Below, piece by piece: positions 6,841-14,835 of a stretch of 19,739 nucleotides of DNA (positions within the stretch are counted from its first letter, which is position 1; every line of letters starts with the position of its first letter). The position numbers were made by a program, and so were the translations under genes. The notes under the pieces are model-generated. The model saw only the letters and a list, made by a program, of their open reading frames with translations, did not search any database and was not told the DNA's origin. This DNA comes from JADFAK01 sp047615865 (GTDB lineage Bacteria > Bacteroidota > Bacteroidia > Flavobacteriales_D > Sanyastnellaceae): the NCBI GenBank assembly GCA_047615865.1, contig JBLHIB010000063.1, positions 1 to 19,739 of the forward strand, in the 5' to 3' direction.

Positions 6841-7871
6841 TTCTTCGAATATACCTGAACCCGGTCAGGGCCAGAGGTGAAATCTTCTTGTAAAGTTCCT
6901 TTCAGCTTCGGTGCTGATATTCCCGCTCCGAAGGAATTTGCTCCTGTTAAGACTCGGGCTTCATCCCAATAACCATGTTCGATGAACTGATCTAGTGTAT
7001 GCCGACCGCCTTCAACGATAACACTTCCAATTCCTATAGTCAGAAGCTTGTTGAGTTGGGTGTTGAGCCAGAATGGTCCCATAGGAACAACGTGGGTGTT
7101 TTTGTCTTCGATTCCTTCGCTGGCAAGGACTATAGTCCGACTTTGATTGTCAAATATAGCCTTGTCTTTCGATAAAACCTGCTTTGGGTCAATTGCGATG
7201 CGCACAGGGTTCTTTCCTTCAACAGTGCGAACCGTAAGTAATGGATTATCGATTTCAACGGTCTTTCGGCCAACGAGAATAGCATCCTCGTCTGCTCGCC
7301 AACCATGAGTCAATTCCTGGCTCTCAGGCCCTGTGATCCATTGAATACCTTTTTGACCATCGGCACGGTTAGGATCAATAAATCCATCGGCCGACTGGGC
7401 CCATTTCAAGATGATATATGGCCGTTTTTCGACTTGATTTAATATAAATCTTCGGTTCAATATTTCACATTCCTCAGTAAGGACTTCCTCGATGACTTGA
7501 ATACCGGCCTCGCGTAACTTTTGAATCCCTGACCCTGAAACCAATGGATTGGGATCGGTCATGCCAACCACAACTCGTGGAATCTTTGATTTGATTATGA
7601 GGTCAATGCAAGGAGGAGTCTTTCCGTGATGGGAGCAAGGTTCGAGGTTTACAAAAACAATCGCATTTGTGAGCACTTCATCCGATTGCAAGGAGCGAAA
7701 AGCGTTCACTTCGGCATGCGGACCGCCATATTGTTCATGATAGCCTTGACCGATAATAGTATCATCGCGAACGATTACGCAGCCAACGAGTGGGTTAGGG
7801 GACACTTTTCCTCTGCCTTCGGATGCCAAATCTAGGCATCTTTGCATGTAATATTCAGGAGTCTTAGCCAT
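6837..7871 (-). CDS. ribD: Bifunctional riboflavin biosynthesis deaminase/reductase RibD
   Basis: 344 residues, full length. The N-terminal cytidine-deaminase-like domain has the zinc and catalytic motifs HAE (52-54) and PCSHHGKTPPC (78-88), with SPNPLVGCVIV before them; it deaminates 2,5-diamino-6-ribosylamino-pyrimidinone phosphate. The C-terminal domain (from about residue 150) is the NADPH-dependent reductase, opening with RPYIILKWAQSADGFID and ending with GSVIVEGGRHTLDQF. Together they perform steps two and three of riboflavin synthesis. The ATG lies inside the end of folD (8-base overlap) and the stop overlaps the next gene by 4 bases, so the three genes are one translationally linked unit. 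Other rib genes are not in this window, consistent with the scattered rib genes of many Bacteroidota. Confidence 0.97.
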   Translation of the reverse strand: MAKTPEYYMQRCLDLASEGRGKVSPNPLVGCVIVRDDTIIGQGYHEQYGGPHAEVNAFRSLQSDEVLTNAIVFVNLEPCSHHGKTPPCIDLIIKSKIPRVVVGMTDPNPLVSGSGIQKLREAGIQVIEEVLTEECEILNRRFILNQVEKRPYIILKWAQSADGFIDPNRADGQKGIQWITGPESQELTHGWRADEDAILVGRKTVEIDNPLLTVRTVEGKNPVRIAIDPKQVLSKDKAIFDNQSRTIVLASEGIEDKNTHVVPMGPFWLNTQLNKLLTIGIGSVIVEGGRHTLDQFIEHGYWDEARVLTGANSFGAGISAPKLKGTLQEDFTSGPDRVQVYSKK

Positions 7872-8751
7872 TCAAGGCTGCTTTTCCTTTGGCCGCCAAA
7901 AGAGTGTTCATAATGAGCGAAGCAATGGTCATCGGGCCAACTCCTCCAGGAACTGGAGTGATGAAACTACATTTTTCGGCTACCTCATCGAACTTCACGT
8001 CACCCGCAATTCTATATCCGCGCTTCTTGCTCGCATCGTCAACACGTGTGATACCTACATCGACAACCACAGCGCCTTCTTTGACCATATCGGCCGTGAC
8101 GAATTCAGCTTTTCCAAGAGCGACAATCAATATATCAGCTTCTCTAGCAATGGCAGACAAGTCTTTGGTGCGACTATGAGTAAGTGTCACCGTGCAATTT
8201 CCTGGATAGCCATTGCGTCCCATCAAAATACTCATGGGCGAACCTACGATGTGGCTTCTTCCAATTACGACACAGTGTTTGCCAGAAGTCTCGATCTCAT
8301 AGCGCTCTAGTAGTTGAAGAATGCCGTATGGAGTGGCAGGCAGAAAACAGGGCAGGTTCAGGGCCATTTTTCCCACATTCGAAGGGTGAAATCCGTCTAC
8401 GTCTTTGAGTGGATTAACTGCCTCAATTACATTTTGCTCAGTGATGTGCTTTGGCAATGGAAGTTGAACAATAAAACCGTCGACTCGATCATCATTGTTC
8501 AGTTTGTCCACTTCAGCAAGTAGCTCATCTTCAGAGGCATCAGTTTCTAAAGTGATAAGAGTGCTTTCAAAACCAACTCGCTCACAAGCTTTTACTTTCG
8601 AGCCCACGTAAGTCTGACTTGCACCATCACTGCCAACTAGAATAGCGGCTAGATGAGGTCGCTTTTCACCGCGAGCAATAAGTTGTGCAACTTTCTCGGC
8701 GATTTCTGCCTGTATATCAATTGAGGTTTGTTTTCCGTCGAGAATAGTCAT
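7864..8751 (-). CDS. folD: Bifunctional methylenetetrahydrofolate dehydrogenase/cyclohydrolase FolD
   Basis: 295 residues, normal length. It interconverts 5,10-methylene-, methenyl- and 10-formyl-tetrahydrofolate using NADP(H), feeding purine and formyl-Met-tRNA synthesis. Signatures are TYVGSKVKACERVG (47-60, with Tyr48 and catalytic Lys52), VDGFIVQLPLP, KDVDGFHPSNVG, PATPYGILQLL (PCTP in many relatives), the nucleotide-binding segment VVIGRSHIVGSPMS and the closing PVPGGVGPMTIASLIMNT. It lies 46 bases downstream of ffh and overlaps ribD by 8 bases. ffh followed by folD is a known neighbourhood in Bacteroidota. There is no Shine-Dalgarno before its ATG. Confidence 0.98.
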   Translation of the reverse strand: MTILDGKQTSIDIQAEIAEKVAQLIARGEKRPHLAAILVGSDGASQTYVGSKVKACERVGFESTLITLETDASEDELLAEVDKLNNDDRVDGFIVQLPLPKHITEQNVIEAVNPLKDVDGFHPSNVGKMALNLPCFLPATPYGILQLLERYEIETSGKHCVVIGRSHIVGSPMSILMGRNGYPGNCTVTLTHSRTKDLSAIAREADILIVALGKAEFVTADMVKEGAVVVDVGITRVDDASKKRGYRIAGDVKFDEVAEKCSFITPVPGGVGPMTIASLIMNTLLAAKGKAALNG

Positions 8752-8797
8752 GTATTTTGGTTTTGATATTTATAGCGACAAGCGCAAATGGGGAGGT

Positions 8798-10135
8798 CTA
8801 CTTAATGCCCATTTTCTTCATTTGATTCATCATGTTGAGCATGTTCTTCTTATTGCTCATTTGCTTCATCATCTTGCGCGTTCCATCAAATTGCTTCAAA
8901 AGTTTGTTCACCTCTTCAACAGAAGTTCCTGATCCTTTGGCAATACGATCCTTACGGCTTCTATCAATCAAAGAAGGAGTAATGCGTTCCTTAGCTGTCA
9001 TTGAATGTATAATCGCTTCAACTTGTTTGAATGCATCATCTTCAATTTCAACATCTTTGAGAGCCTTGCCCATTCCTGGAACCATGCCCATCAAGTCTTT
9101 GACGTTACCCATCTTCTTGATCTGCTGAATCTGACCAAGAAAATCGTTGAAGTCAAACTCGTCGCGGGTAATTTTCCTGTGAAGTTTTTTTGCCTCTTCC
9201 TCATCAAATTGTTCCTGCGCGCGCTCCACAAGAGACACAACGTCTCCCATGCCGAGGATACGGTCCGACATACGACTAGGATGGAATACATCCAAAGCCT
9301 CCATCTTTTCACCTGTACCTACGAATTTAATTGGCTTGTCAACAACCGATTTAATCGAAAGAGCCGCTCCACCACGTGTATCACCGTCAAGTTTGGTGAG
9401 AATTACTCCGTCAAAATTGAGTCGTTCATTGAAGGTCTTTGCTGTGTTAACAGCATCCTGACCAGTCATGGCGTCCACGACAAACAGAGTCTCACTAGGA
9501 TTGATGGCCTTCTTGACGGCCTCAATCTCTTTCATCATCTCGTCATCGATGGCCAAACGACCCGCTGTATCGACGATAACAACGTTGTGGCCATTGCTTT
9601 TGGCAAACTGTATAGCGTTCTGAGCAATTGAAACGGCGCTTTTGTTTTCACGTTCTGAATATACATCGACACCTATTGACTCTCCAACAACGTGGAGCTG
9701 ATCAATGGCTGCAGGACGATAAATGTCACAGGCAACGAGCAGAGGATTCTTTCCTTTTTTGTTTTTGAGCCAGTTGGCCAGTTTTCCAGAAAAGGTAGTC
9801 TTACCAGAACCTTGCAGTCCAGACATCAAGATCACACCAGGGTTTCCTTGGTAGTCAATATCGGCGCTTTGTCCGCCCATCAATTCAGTGAGCTCCTCAT
9901 GCGTTATTTTTACTAGGAGCTGACTTGGGCTAATGGCGTTCAAAACATCAAGGCCCATAGCTTTATCACGAACGCGTGTCGTGAAGTCTTTGGCCGTTTT
10001 AAAACTGACGTCGGCATCCAGCAGGGCTCTTCGAATTTCCTTGGCCGTTTCGGCAATGTTAATCTCTGTTACCTGACCTTGTCCTTTCAATACCTTAAAG
10101 GCACGGTCAAATTTTTCTTGTAAGCTTTCAAACAT
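8798..10135 (-). CDS. ffh: Signal recognition particle protein Ffh (SRP54)
   Basis: 445 residues. Ffh binds 4.5S RNA and signal sequences of nascent membrane proteins and delivers ribosomes to the receptor FtsY with paired GTP hydrolysis. The N domain (1-95) is followed by the G domain: P-loop GLQGSGKTT (106-114), DTAGR (189-193) and TKLDGDTRGG (247-256). The methionine-rich M domain includes KKMGNVKDLMGMVPGMGKAL, the RNA-binding helix SLIDRSRKDRIAKGSG, and a very Met-rich C-terminus as in the family. It is first in the run ffh-folD-ribD-eamA. A near-match -7 box (TAAATTCG) is visible about 20 bases before its ATG. The SRP RNA gene is not in this window. Confidence 0.98.
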   Translation of the reverse strand: MFESLQEKFDRAFKVLKGQGQVTEINIAETAKEIRRALLDADVSFKTAKDFTTRVRDKAMGLDVLNAISPSQLLVKITHEELTELMGGQSADIDYQGNPGVILMSGLQGSGKTTFSGKLANWLKNKKGKNPLLVACDIYRPAAIDQLHVVGESIGVDVYSERENKSAVSIAQNAIQFAKSNGHNVVIVDTAGRLAIDDEMMKEIEAVKKAINPSETLFVVDAMTGQDAVNTAKTFNERLNFDGVILTKLDGDTRGGAALSIKSVVDKPIKFVGTGEKMEALDVFHPSRMSDRILGMGDVVSLVERAQEQFDEEEAKKLHRKITRDEFDFNDFLGQIQQIKKMGNVKDLMGMVPGMGKALKDVEIEDDAFKQVEAIIHSMTAKERITPSLIDRSRKDRIAKGSGTSVEEVNKLLKQFDGTRKMMKQMSNKKNMLNMMNQMKKMGIK

Positions 10136-10495
10136 AATTTCGAGTAATTCGATGCGAATTTACTGAATCTTCATTGAGCTTGCTAGTCCAAACTATAGTT
10201 GTGTGTGCTTTGAATTAGAATTATAGGTCTTTGACTTTGATAACTAGTCATTTGGCCACTGGCATAATTTTATTTATTAGGGTAGAGATTAAAAACATCT
10301 ATGATACTTCAAATTTAGTGCTCTAAAAAAGATATTAATCAAAGAAAAGTTGTGTTCTGTTTAAGGTTATTTGTTCGTTTAGTCGAAAAAGTGGTATTTT
10401 TCGGACGATAACTAGTATTTAGGTATGCATGCAGAGTATTTTAAAAAAATGACTACTTTTGTATTGTATAAGGTATTAATAAATAACACAATATC
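10136..10495. other. Divergent promoter region, 360 bp
   Basis: AT-rich spacer between ffh (leftward) and the winged-helix-like gene (rightward). It carries an exact -7 box for the rightward gene (10454-10461) and a near match (TAAATTCG on the minus strand, ending about 20 bases before the ffh ATG). I saw no ORF or RNA gene. Confidence 0.6.
10454..10461 (+). promoter_or_regulatory. Bacteroidota -7 promoter box of the winged-helix-like gene
   Basis: TACTTTTG matches TANNTTTG exactly and lies 34 bases before the ATG at 10496. There is no clear -33 TTG at the usual distance. No Shine-Dalgarno follows; the leader is A/T-rich (ATAAATAACACAATATC). Confidence 0.5.
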
Positions 10496-11014
10496 ATGGC
10501 TTTAGAATTGACAGACCTTCAATTGTCCGAAATGAAGCAGCACTATGAAGCTGAACTTCATACGACAGTTCAGAAACTTCGACACCTGCAGGGAGTGTTG
10601 GCTCAAATGGATGGTTCGACGAACATCAGCATCAATATTGCTGCGTCAGAAGAGTCTTCTTATCCAACTACGCGACCAGTTGCTGCTGGTGAAGGCGCGT
10701 CAAAGCGCAAACGTAAAAAGAAGAGAGGTCGTAAGTCGATATGGGGCGAGTTCATCCTGCAAACGCTGAAATCTACTGAACGTCCTTTGCTTTATAGTGA
10801 AATCATTCAAGCGGCTAAAGTTCGTTTCAATGTTCCAGACTCTAAGAAGATGGCATTGAAAGCAGCGATCAATCAAAGTGCATTTCGTCTCCGTACAATC
10901 CATAAAAAGATTGAAACTGTAGGTGAAGAAGGTAAGAAGGAAAGATACATGGCTCTTGTGGTATGGTATGAAAATGAAGCTTTGTTGCCGCAGTATCAAA
11001 AGCATATTAAGTAA
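10496..11014 (+). CDS. Bacteroidota-type protein: coiled coil, basic AT-hook-like patch and winged-helix-like domain
   Basis: 172 residues in three parts. Residues 1-38 form an amphipathic helix or short coiled coil (LSEMKQHYEAELHTTVQKL). Residues 40-68 are a Ser/Thr/Ala-rich linker. Residues 69-80 are strongly basic (KRKRKKKRGRKS, with an AT-hook-like RGR core). From about 80 to 158 a domain resembles a winged helix: WGEFILQTLKSTERPLLYSEI, a second helix, SAFRLRTIHKKI, then a basic hairpin-like turn EEGKKERYMAL. I recognise this architecture as a recurrent unnamed Bacteroidota protein. DNA or RNA binding is an inference from the charge and fold pattern. The gene is monocistronic, with its own promoter and a strong terminator. 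The alternative is a chromatin-like or replication-linked protein rather than a classical repressor. Confidence 0.85.
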   Translation: MALELTDLQLSEMKQHYEAELHTTVQKLRHLQGVLAQMDGSTNISINIAASEESSYPTTRPVAAGEGASKRKRKKKRGRKSIWGEFILQTLKSTERPLLYSEIIQAAKVRFNVPDSKKMALKAAINQSAFRLRTIHKKIETVGEEGKKERYMALVVWYENEALLPQYQKHIK

Positions 11015-11059
11015 TCCAATAGGCTATTCTTACTTTGTAGAGTTTCAACGACGTAATTA

Positions 11060-11094
11060 GCGGAAAAGAGCACATGTTCTCTTCCGCTTTTTTT
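11060..11094 (+). terminator. Rho-independent terminator
   Basis: GCGGAAAAGAGCA pairs with TGTTCTCTTCCGC (13 positions with one A-C mismatch and one G-U pair), followed directly by seven T (11088-11094). It ends the winged-helix-like gene 46 bases after its stop and lies just before the convergent stop at 11098, so the stem could also serve the opposite gene. Confidence 0.9.
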
Positions 11095-11097
11095 GCG

Positions 11098-12048
11098 CTA
11101 ATTTCCAGCCAGGATTACTGCAGATTTATCTTCCGGTCGATCGTTGACCGACTGAATGTATTCGAATACTTGTGGGCATTGTGTATAATAACTATGATTG
11201 CTCCTGCTTGAAAATGCATTGCGATCAATCTGCCGGTAAGCTACTTGATTGACAACTTCGTCGCAATTGACTTGAGTCACTTTATCATATCGCATGCTAC
11301 TTCTATGTTTCATGCCTTCGTAGCCCATTCCCAAATGCTGCAGAGGCGTCCAGTTGAATGCGTAATCCCCATTCGAATAAAAGATCATCATGCGCTCATC
11401 AATATTCTTCAAGGTCTTTCTCCAACGTTTAAGAGGTTTGAGAGAATTTCGCAGAATAGATGGAGCCAAGAGAAATGCATGATCGAAATGCACATCATCC
11501 TTCTTGATCATTTTACACATGACTTTGCTCCCCATGCTGTGCGTCATAATATCCATAGTCATTGCTTTTTCTCCTATGACTTTGACAATAGGAGCTAGGA
11601 GCTTGCCCGATTTAAGCGATTGGCGATTGGCACGGTAATAAGGTGATATACCTAAATACGAATCTCCTGGCCAACTCACACCTATTACCACATCATATAA
11701 ATCGGACGTGTATTTTTGCAGACTCCAATACACATTGCACAAGTCTTTATTGGCTTCTGCCCAGCCTTTGGCCATGCCATGGACGACGAACAATACTCTT
11801 TTACCTTCAACTTGGGCTATCCAATTTCGACGATCAATGGAAGTAAACGAATGTTTTGAATTGTGAAGAAGCTCCAAGCTAGAATCATTTACCAATTCAA
11901 GGTCAAACATACCAAAACACTCTTCGCCAGACTCACACACTTCGCTTGTATTGAATAGATCGTTGCGTAAATTGAGTATGAGGAATTGCTGACTGGATAG
12001 TTGAAGAGAACACAGGAGTAGAAAAAGGAAGACAAAAGAATGGCGCAT
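11098..12048 (-). CDS. Secreted alpha/beta hydrolase, DUF900-like
   Basis: 316 residues with a signal peptide (1-20, FLFLLLCSLQLSSQQ). The hydrolase core starts with the oxyanion strand VLFVVHGMA (86-93), then GVSWPGDS, and reaches the nucleophile elbow THSMGS (Ser171); the first elbow residue is Thr rather than Gly. Asp228 in YSNGDYAF and His285 in SNHSYY stand in the right order to complete a Ser-Asp-His triad. The pattern 'HG..., W.gDs..., HSMGs.v' fits the DUF900 group of alpha/beta hydrolases, whose substrate is unknown. The precursor is probably periplasmic; no T9SS tail is present. It lies 114 bases downstream of the Nramp gene on the same strand, so co-transcription is possible but not shown. 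Confidence 0.8.
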   Translation of the reverse strand: MRHSFVFLFLLLCSLQLSSQQFLILNLRNDLFNTSEVCESGEECFGMFDLELVNDSSLELLHNSKHSFTSIDRRNWIAQVEGKRVLFVVHGMAKGWAEANKDLCNVYWSLQKYTSDLYDVVIGVSWPGDSYLGISPYYRANRQSLKSGKLLAPIVKVIGEKAMTMDIMTHSMGSKVMCKMIKKDDVHFDHAFLLAPSILRNSLKPLKRWRKTLKNIDERMMIFYSNGDYAFNWTPLQHLGMGYEGMKHRSSMRYDKVTQVNCDEVVNQVAYRQIDRNAFSSRSNHSYYTQCPQVFEYIQSVNDRPEDKSAVILAGN

Positions 12049-12162
12049 AATTACAATTGGAGGCCAAATAAAAGCATTTGCTTTCTCTCAATAATCACTC
12101 AAATGTAAAGTTTGATAATTCAGCCAGAGAATGAATGGTTCTTGGTGATCTGGTCCATTAAA

Positions 12163-13413
12163 CTAGCAGACAAGAAAGAAGATGCTAAAAGCAGAAAGGA
12201 AGAGAATACCACAAATGCTCAATACTTTCAATGCAGTTCCGGGCCGATCCGCTTCGGGAAAGGATGAAGAGGTCACCAAGCGGTAATTCACAATGGCTAT
12301 TAGTGGAGCTATTAAAAATGAAATAGTGGTCGCTAGGTCAATGAGCATTTTGAAGCCCGACGTATTGGCATTTGCGAATAGCAGAAAATGAATAATCGCA
12401 TATGAACCCAAAGCCGCAAAGATGAGAATTACTGAATTGTTGGCTGTACCCTCAGAGACATTTGTCGAAGGCTTGATCAAACTCACACAACGACCCAATG
12501 CTCTTGAATAACCGTCGAATACAGCGATACACGTCCCCAGCATGATGGCAAATGCCGCCGAACCAATGATGAAATAGCTCCAATCACCCATTGTACGTGT
12601 ATATAAGGAAACCACGTGATGAGCAAATTGTGCTGAGCTGTCAGGAAATGCTTCCCCTGTTCCGAACATCAAGAAAGCGCCCAAAGTCACAAAGCAAATC
12701 GACAAGATGGCCGACGTAATATAGCCCAACCTGAATTCAAATAAAGTCTCTTTCAAAGTGGGTTTAAATCCCGTCTGCTTAATGCGTTCCAAAGTCCATA
12801 AACTATTCCATACGCTCAAGTCAACCGCAGTAGGCATCCATCCCATGAGGGCAATAAGAAAACCGAGGTCCTTGGCGTCCCATTCCATCGTGGGTATGAG
12901 GGATTCAGTAGTCGCCGGTCCGTGAAAGAGGGTGAGGAAAAAAGCCGCTATAGTACTAATAAACAATACAGCCGCGACTACCTTTATAAGCGAATCCAAA
13001 AGGCCATACTTTCCAAAAATCAAGATCATTACGCTGGCGACAAACAAACAGGCGGTGACGAGAGGTAGGTTTCCAATACCGAAAAGGTTATCAAGAAATC
13101 CAGCTGTTACGATTCCAACTGCTGCGATGACAAAGAACATGGAACCCAACGTGATGAATATATAAGTAGCCAGCATCCATTTCCCCATCTTCCGATAACC
13201 GTCTATGAGGCTTTCACCTGTGACATTGGCATAGCGTGAACCGAATTCAAAAAAGGGGTACTTCATGATATTGGCCAGAAGAATAATGCCAACAAGGGCA
13301 AATCCATATTCGGCACCAGCCCTTGTAGATTGAACAAGGTGGGAAACTCCAATTGCTGTGCTAGCGAATAGAATTCCGGGACCTAGTGTTTTGAAAAGGT
13401 TCTTTGCAATCAC
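12163..13413 (-). CDS. Atypical Nramp (SLC11)-family transporter
   Basis: 416 residues with about eleven membrane helices. The opening LGPGILFASTAIGVSHLVQS aligns with Nramp TM1 (G-P-G-x-L...), followed by the conserved charged segment FEFGSRYANVTGESL. In classical Nramp carriers TM1 carries DPGN and TM6 carries MPH, which bind Mn2+ or Fe2+. Here the TM1 position reads IGVSHLVQ (21-28) and TM6 reads GWMPTAVDLSVW (191-202), so both metal motifs are replaced. The protein is otherwise complete. It belongs to the Nramp-related branch common in Bacteroidota; its substrate may not be Mn2+ or Fe2+. The start codon is GTG at 13413, preceded by a near-match -7 box (TATATTCG, 13418-13425 minus). It is divergent from the decayed glycosidase-like gene. 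Confidence 0.85.
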   Translation of the reverse strand: MIAKNLFKTLGPGILFASTAIGVSHLVQSTRAGAEYGFALVGIILLANIMKYPFFEFGSRYANVTGESLIDGYRKMGKWMLATYIFITLGSMFFVIAAVGIVTAGFLDNLFGIGNLPLVTACLFVASVMILIFGKYGLLDSLIKVVAAVLFISTIAAFFLTLFHGPATTESLIPTMEWDAKDLGFLIALMGWMPTAVDLSVWNSLWTLERIKQTGFKPTLKETLFEFRLGYITSAILSICFVTLGAFLMFGTGEAFPDSSAQFAHHVVSLYTRTMGDWSYFIIGSAAFAIMLGTCIAVFDGYSRALGRCVSLIKPSTNVSEGTANNSVILIFAALGSYAIIHFLLFANANTSGFKMLIDLATTISFLIAPLIAIVNYRLVTSSSFPEADRPGTALKVLSICGILFLSAFSIFFLVC

Positions 13414-13530
13414 GATCCGAATATATCGTTTTAGTTTAATTTAGAAGTTTTCCTATACCTTGATAAATTTGTTTTAGTGCGAAACGGTTCAATTATAGAC
13501 CCGCTATAGAGTTTTATAATCATGTTCGTT

Positions 13531-14835
13531 ATGAAGAACACTATCTTTTTATTTGTTCGCTTGTAAGATCTTCAATGCTTTTGGGCAAGTCCCTGCAGGC
13601 GATCGTTTCATTTCTATGCAAGTAGATGTGAGCGAACTAGAAGATTTTGATAGTGGTATCGCTCGCGCTCAGTCGATGTGTGTATCTGTAGTTTATTCCG
13701 CTTTTTCATGGGGGTGGAATGGAGCTTGATTCTGGACAAATAGGCGGCGAATTATTCAATTTATTGGATGTGGTTAACTACTACTACTACTACTACCCAG
13801 CCAATAACTTGAGCATTGAGCTCAATATTCATGTGCTAAATACGGTTGTGAAAGATGTTCCTTCCGATCTCGCTGATGTCGATTTTGATGATCCCGTTAT
13901 GATCGAGCGCTTCGAAATATTGTTGGACAGTATTTTTGACCATTTGCCGGATGTCAATATCGTTGCCCCCCAACATTGGCAATGAAAGCGACTTGATTCT
14001 TGGAATTGATGAGATGAAAATTCAAGACCTTTTTCGCTGCAGTAAAAGTATACGCCAATGACCTCCATATGGAGCTTCATGACCAGCCATTGAATATTGG
14101 AACAACGCTCACTTTTGAAGCTTTTGAAAACGAGGTGATGTGGCCTTTGTATGAAAACTTAAATGAAGCAGCTGATATTATAAGTGTTACGTATTATAGC
14201 ATAGCTGATGAGTTTCAAGTCAAAGATCCCGCGGTCGTGTATGACGATTTTCAGACATTGACCAATCATTACCCCGTGGGCTCCAAGATGATTTATCTGA
14301 CAGAAGTGGTTTACCCTTCAAGCGAGGTGAATGGAAGTGATGAGTTAAAACAGACTTCATTTTTCGAAAATGTATTTGGCGCTTGGGATAGTTATATTGA
14401 TCAAATTGCACCCATGTCTGTTTTCAAGCTTACCGACTGATCGCAAGCTGAGGCCGATGATTTTGGTGAGTTTTATGGCCTTCCTGGCAATGATGGTTTT
14501 ACTGAGTTCTTGCGCACTTTGGGCATTCGTACTTATGATAGGGAGTGAATAAGGCTGCGGTTGAAGCGATCAAATGTGCAATAGAATTGCTAGACGTGAG
14601 ATCAGAAGAGAAATTTAAAGTCTTTCCCAATCCTAGTTCAGACCAAGTTCATATAAATGGCGGTCGTGATTCTTACGATAAGATTGTCCTTCGAGATATG
14701 CTGGGAACTTTTGTGAATGAGTTCAATCAAAGCGATGTTCTGGATGTTTCAAGCATTCCTTCTGGAGTCTACTTGCTCCAATTCTCTCTTTTCGGACAAC
14801 CTTCAATAGATACCGTTCTTCTCACGATTCAGTAA
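13531..14835 (+). pseudogene. Decayed secreted glycoside hydrolase-like protein (clan GH-A style) with T9SS sorting domain
   Basis: Six adjoining open segments read as one protein of about 430 residues. Segments: 13531-13566 (signal peptide start MKNTIFL), 13565-13729 (AGDRFISMQVDVSELEDFDS), 13719-13985 (PANNLSIELNIHVLNTVVKD), about 13966-14061 (PNIGNESDLILG), about 14030-14548 with an in-frame TGA at 14438-14440, and 14545-14835, which carries the T9SS tail (FKVFPNPSSDQVHI ... GVYLLQFSL). NE (codon 13984-13986) and TEVVYPSS (Glu codon 14303-14305) sit where clan GH-A TIM-barrel hydrolases carry acid/base and nucleophile; YGLPGNDGFTEFLRTLGIRT closes the barrel. The first four frame changes each fit one extra base in T5 13546-13550, G5 13710-13714, C6 13966-13971 and T5 14030-14034; the last fits one missing base near 14541. 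Family identity is not certain. The 3' end overlaps coaE by 14 bases, convergently. Confidence 0.85.
13779..13796 (+). repeat. (TAC)6 microsatellite
   Basis: Six perfect TAC copies in the decayed gene, encoding six Tyr in the segment VVNYYYYYYPANN. Relatives of this barrel segment would be expected to have one or two Tyr, so the run probably expanded after the gene was lost. Confidence 0.9.

Noticed and set aside
9005..9631. A 208-codon open frame on the plus strand
   Set aside because: It lies fully antisense to ffh, has no domain-like sequence, and ffh is certain here.
13531..14835. Programmed frameshifting or a recoded TGA as explanation for the broken gene
   Set aside because: Five separate frame changes and a stop at a conserved Trp are far more than any known recoding gene needs; intact neighbours use TGA as stop.
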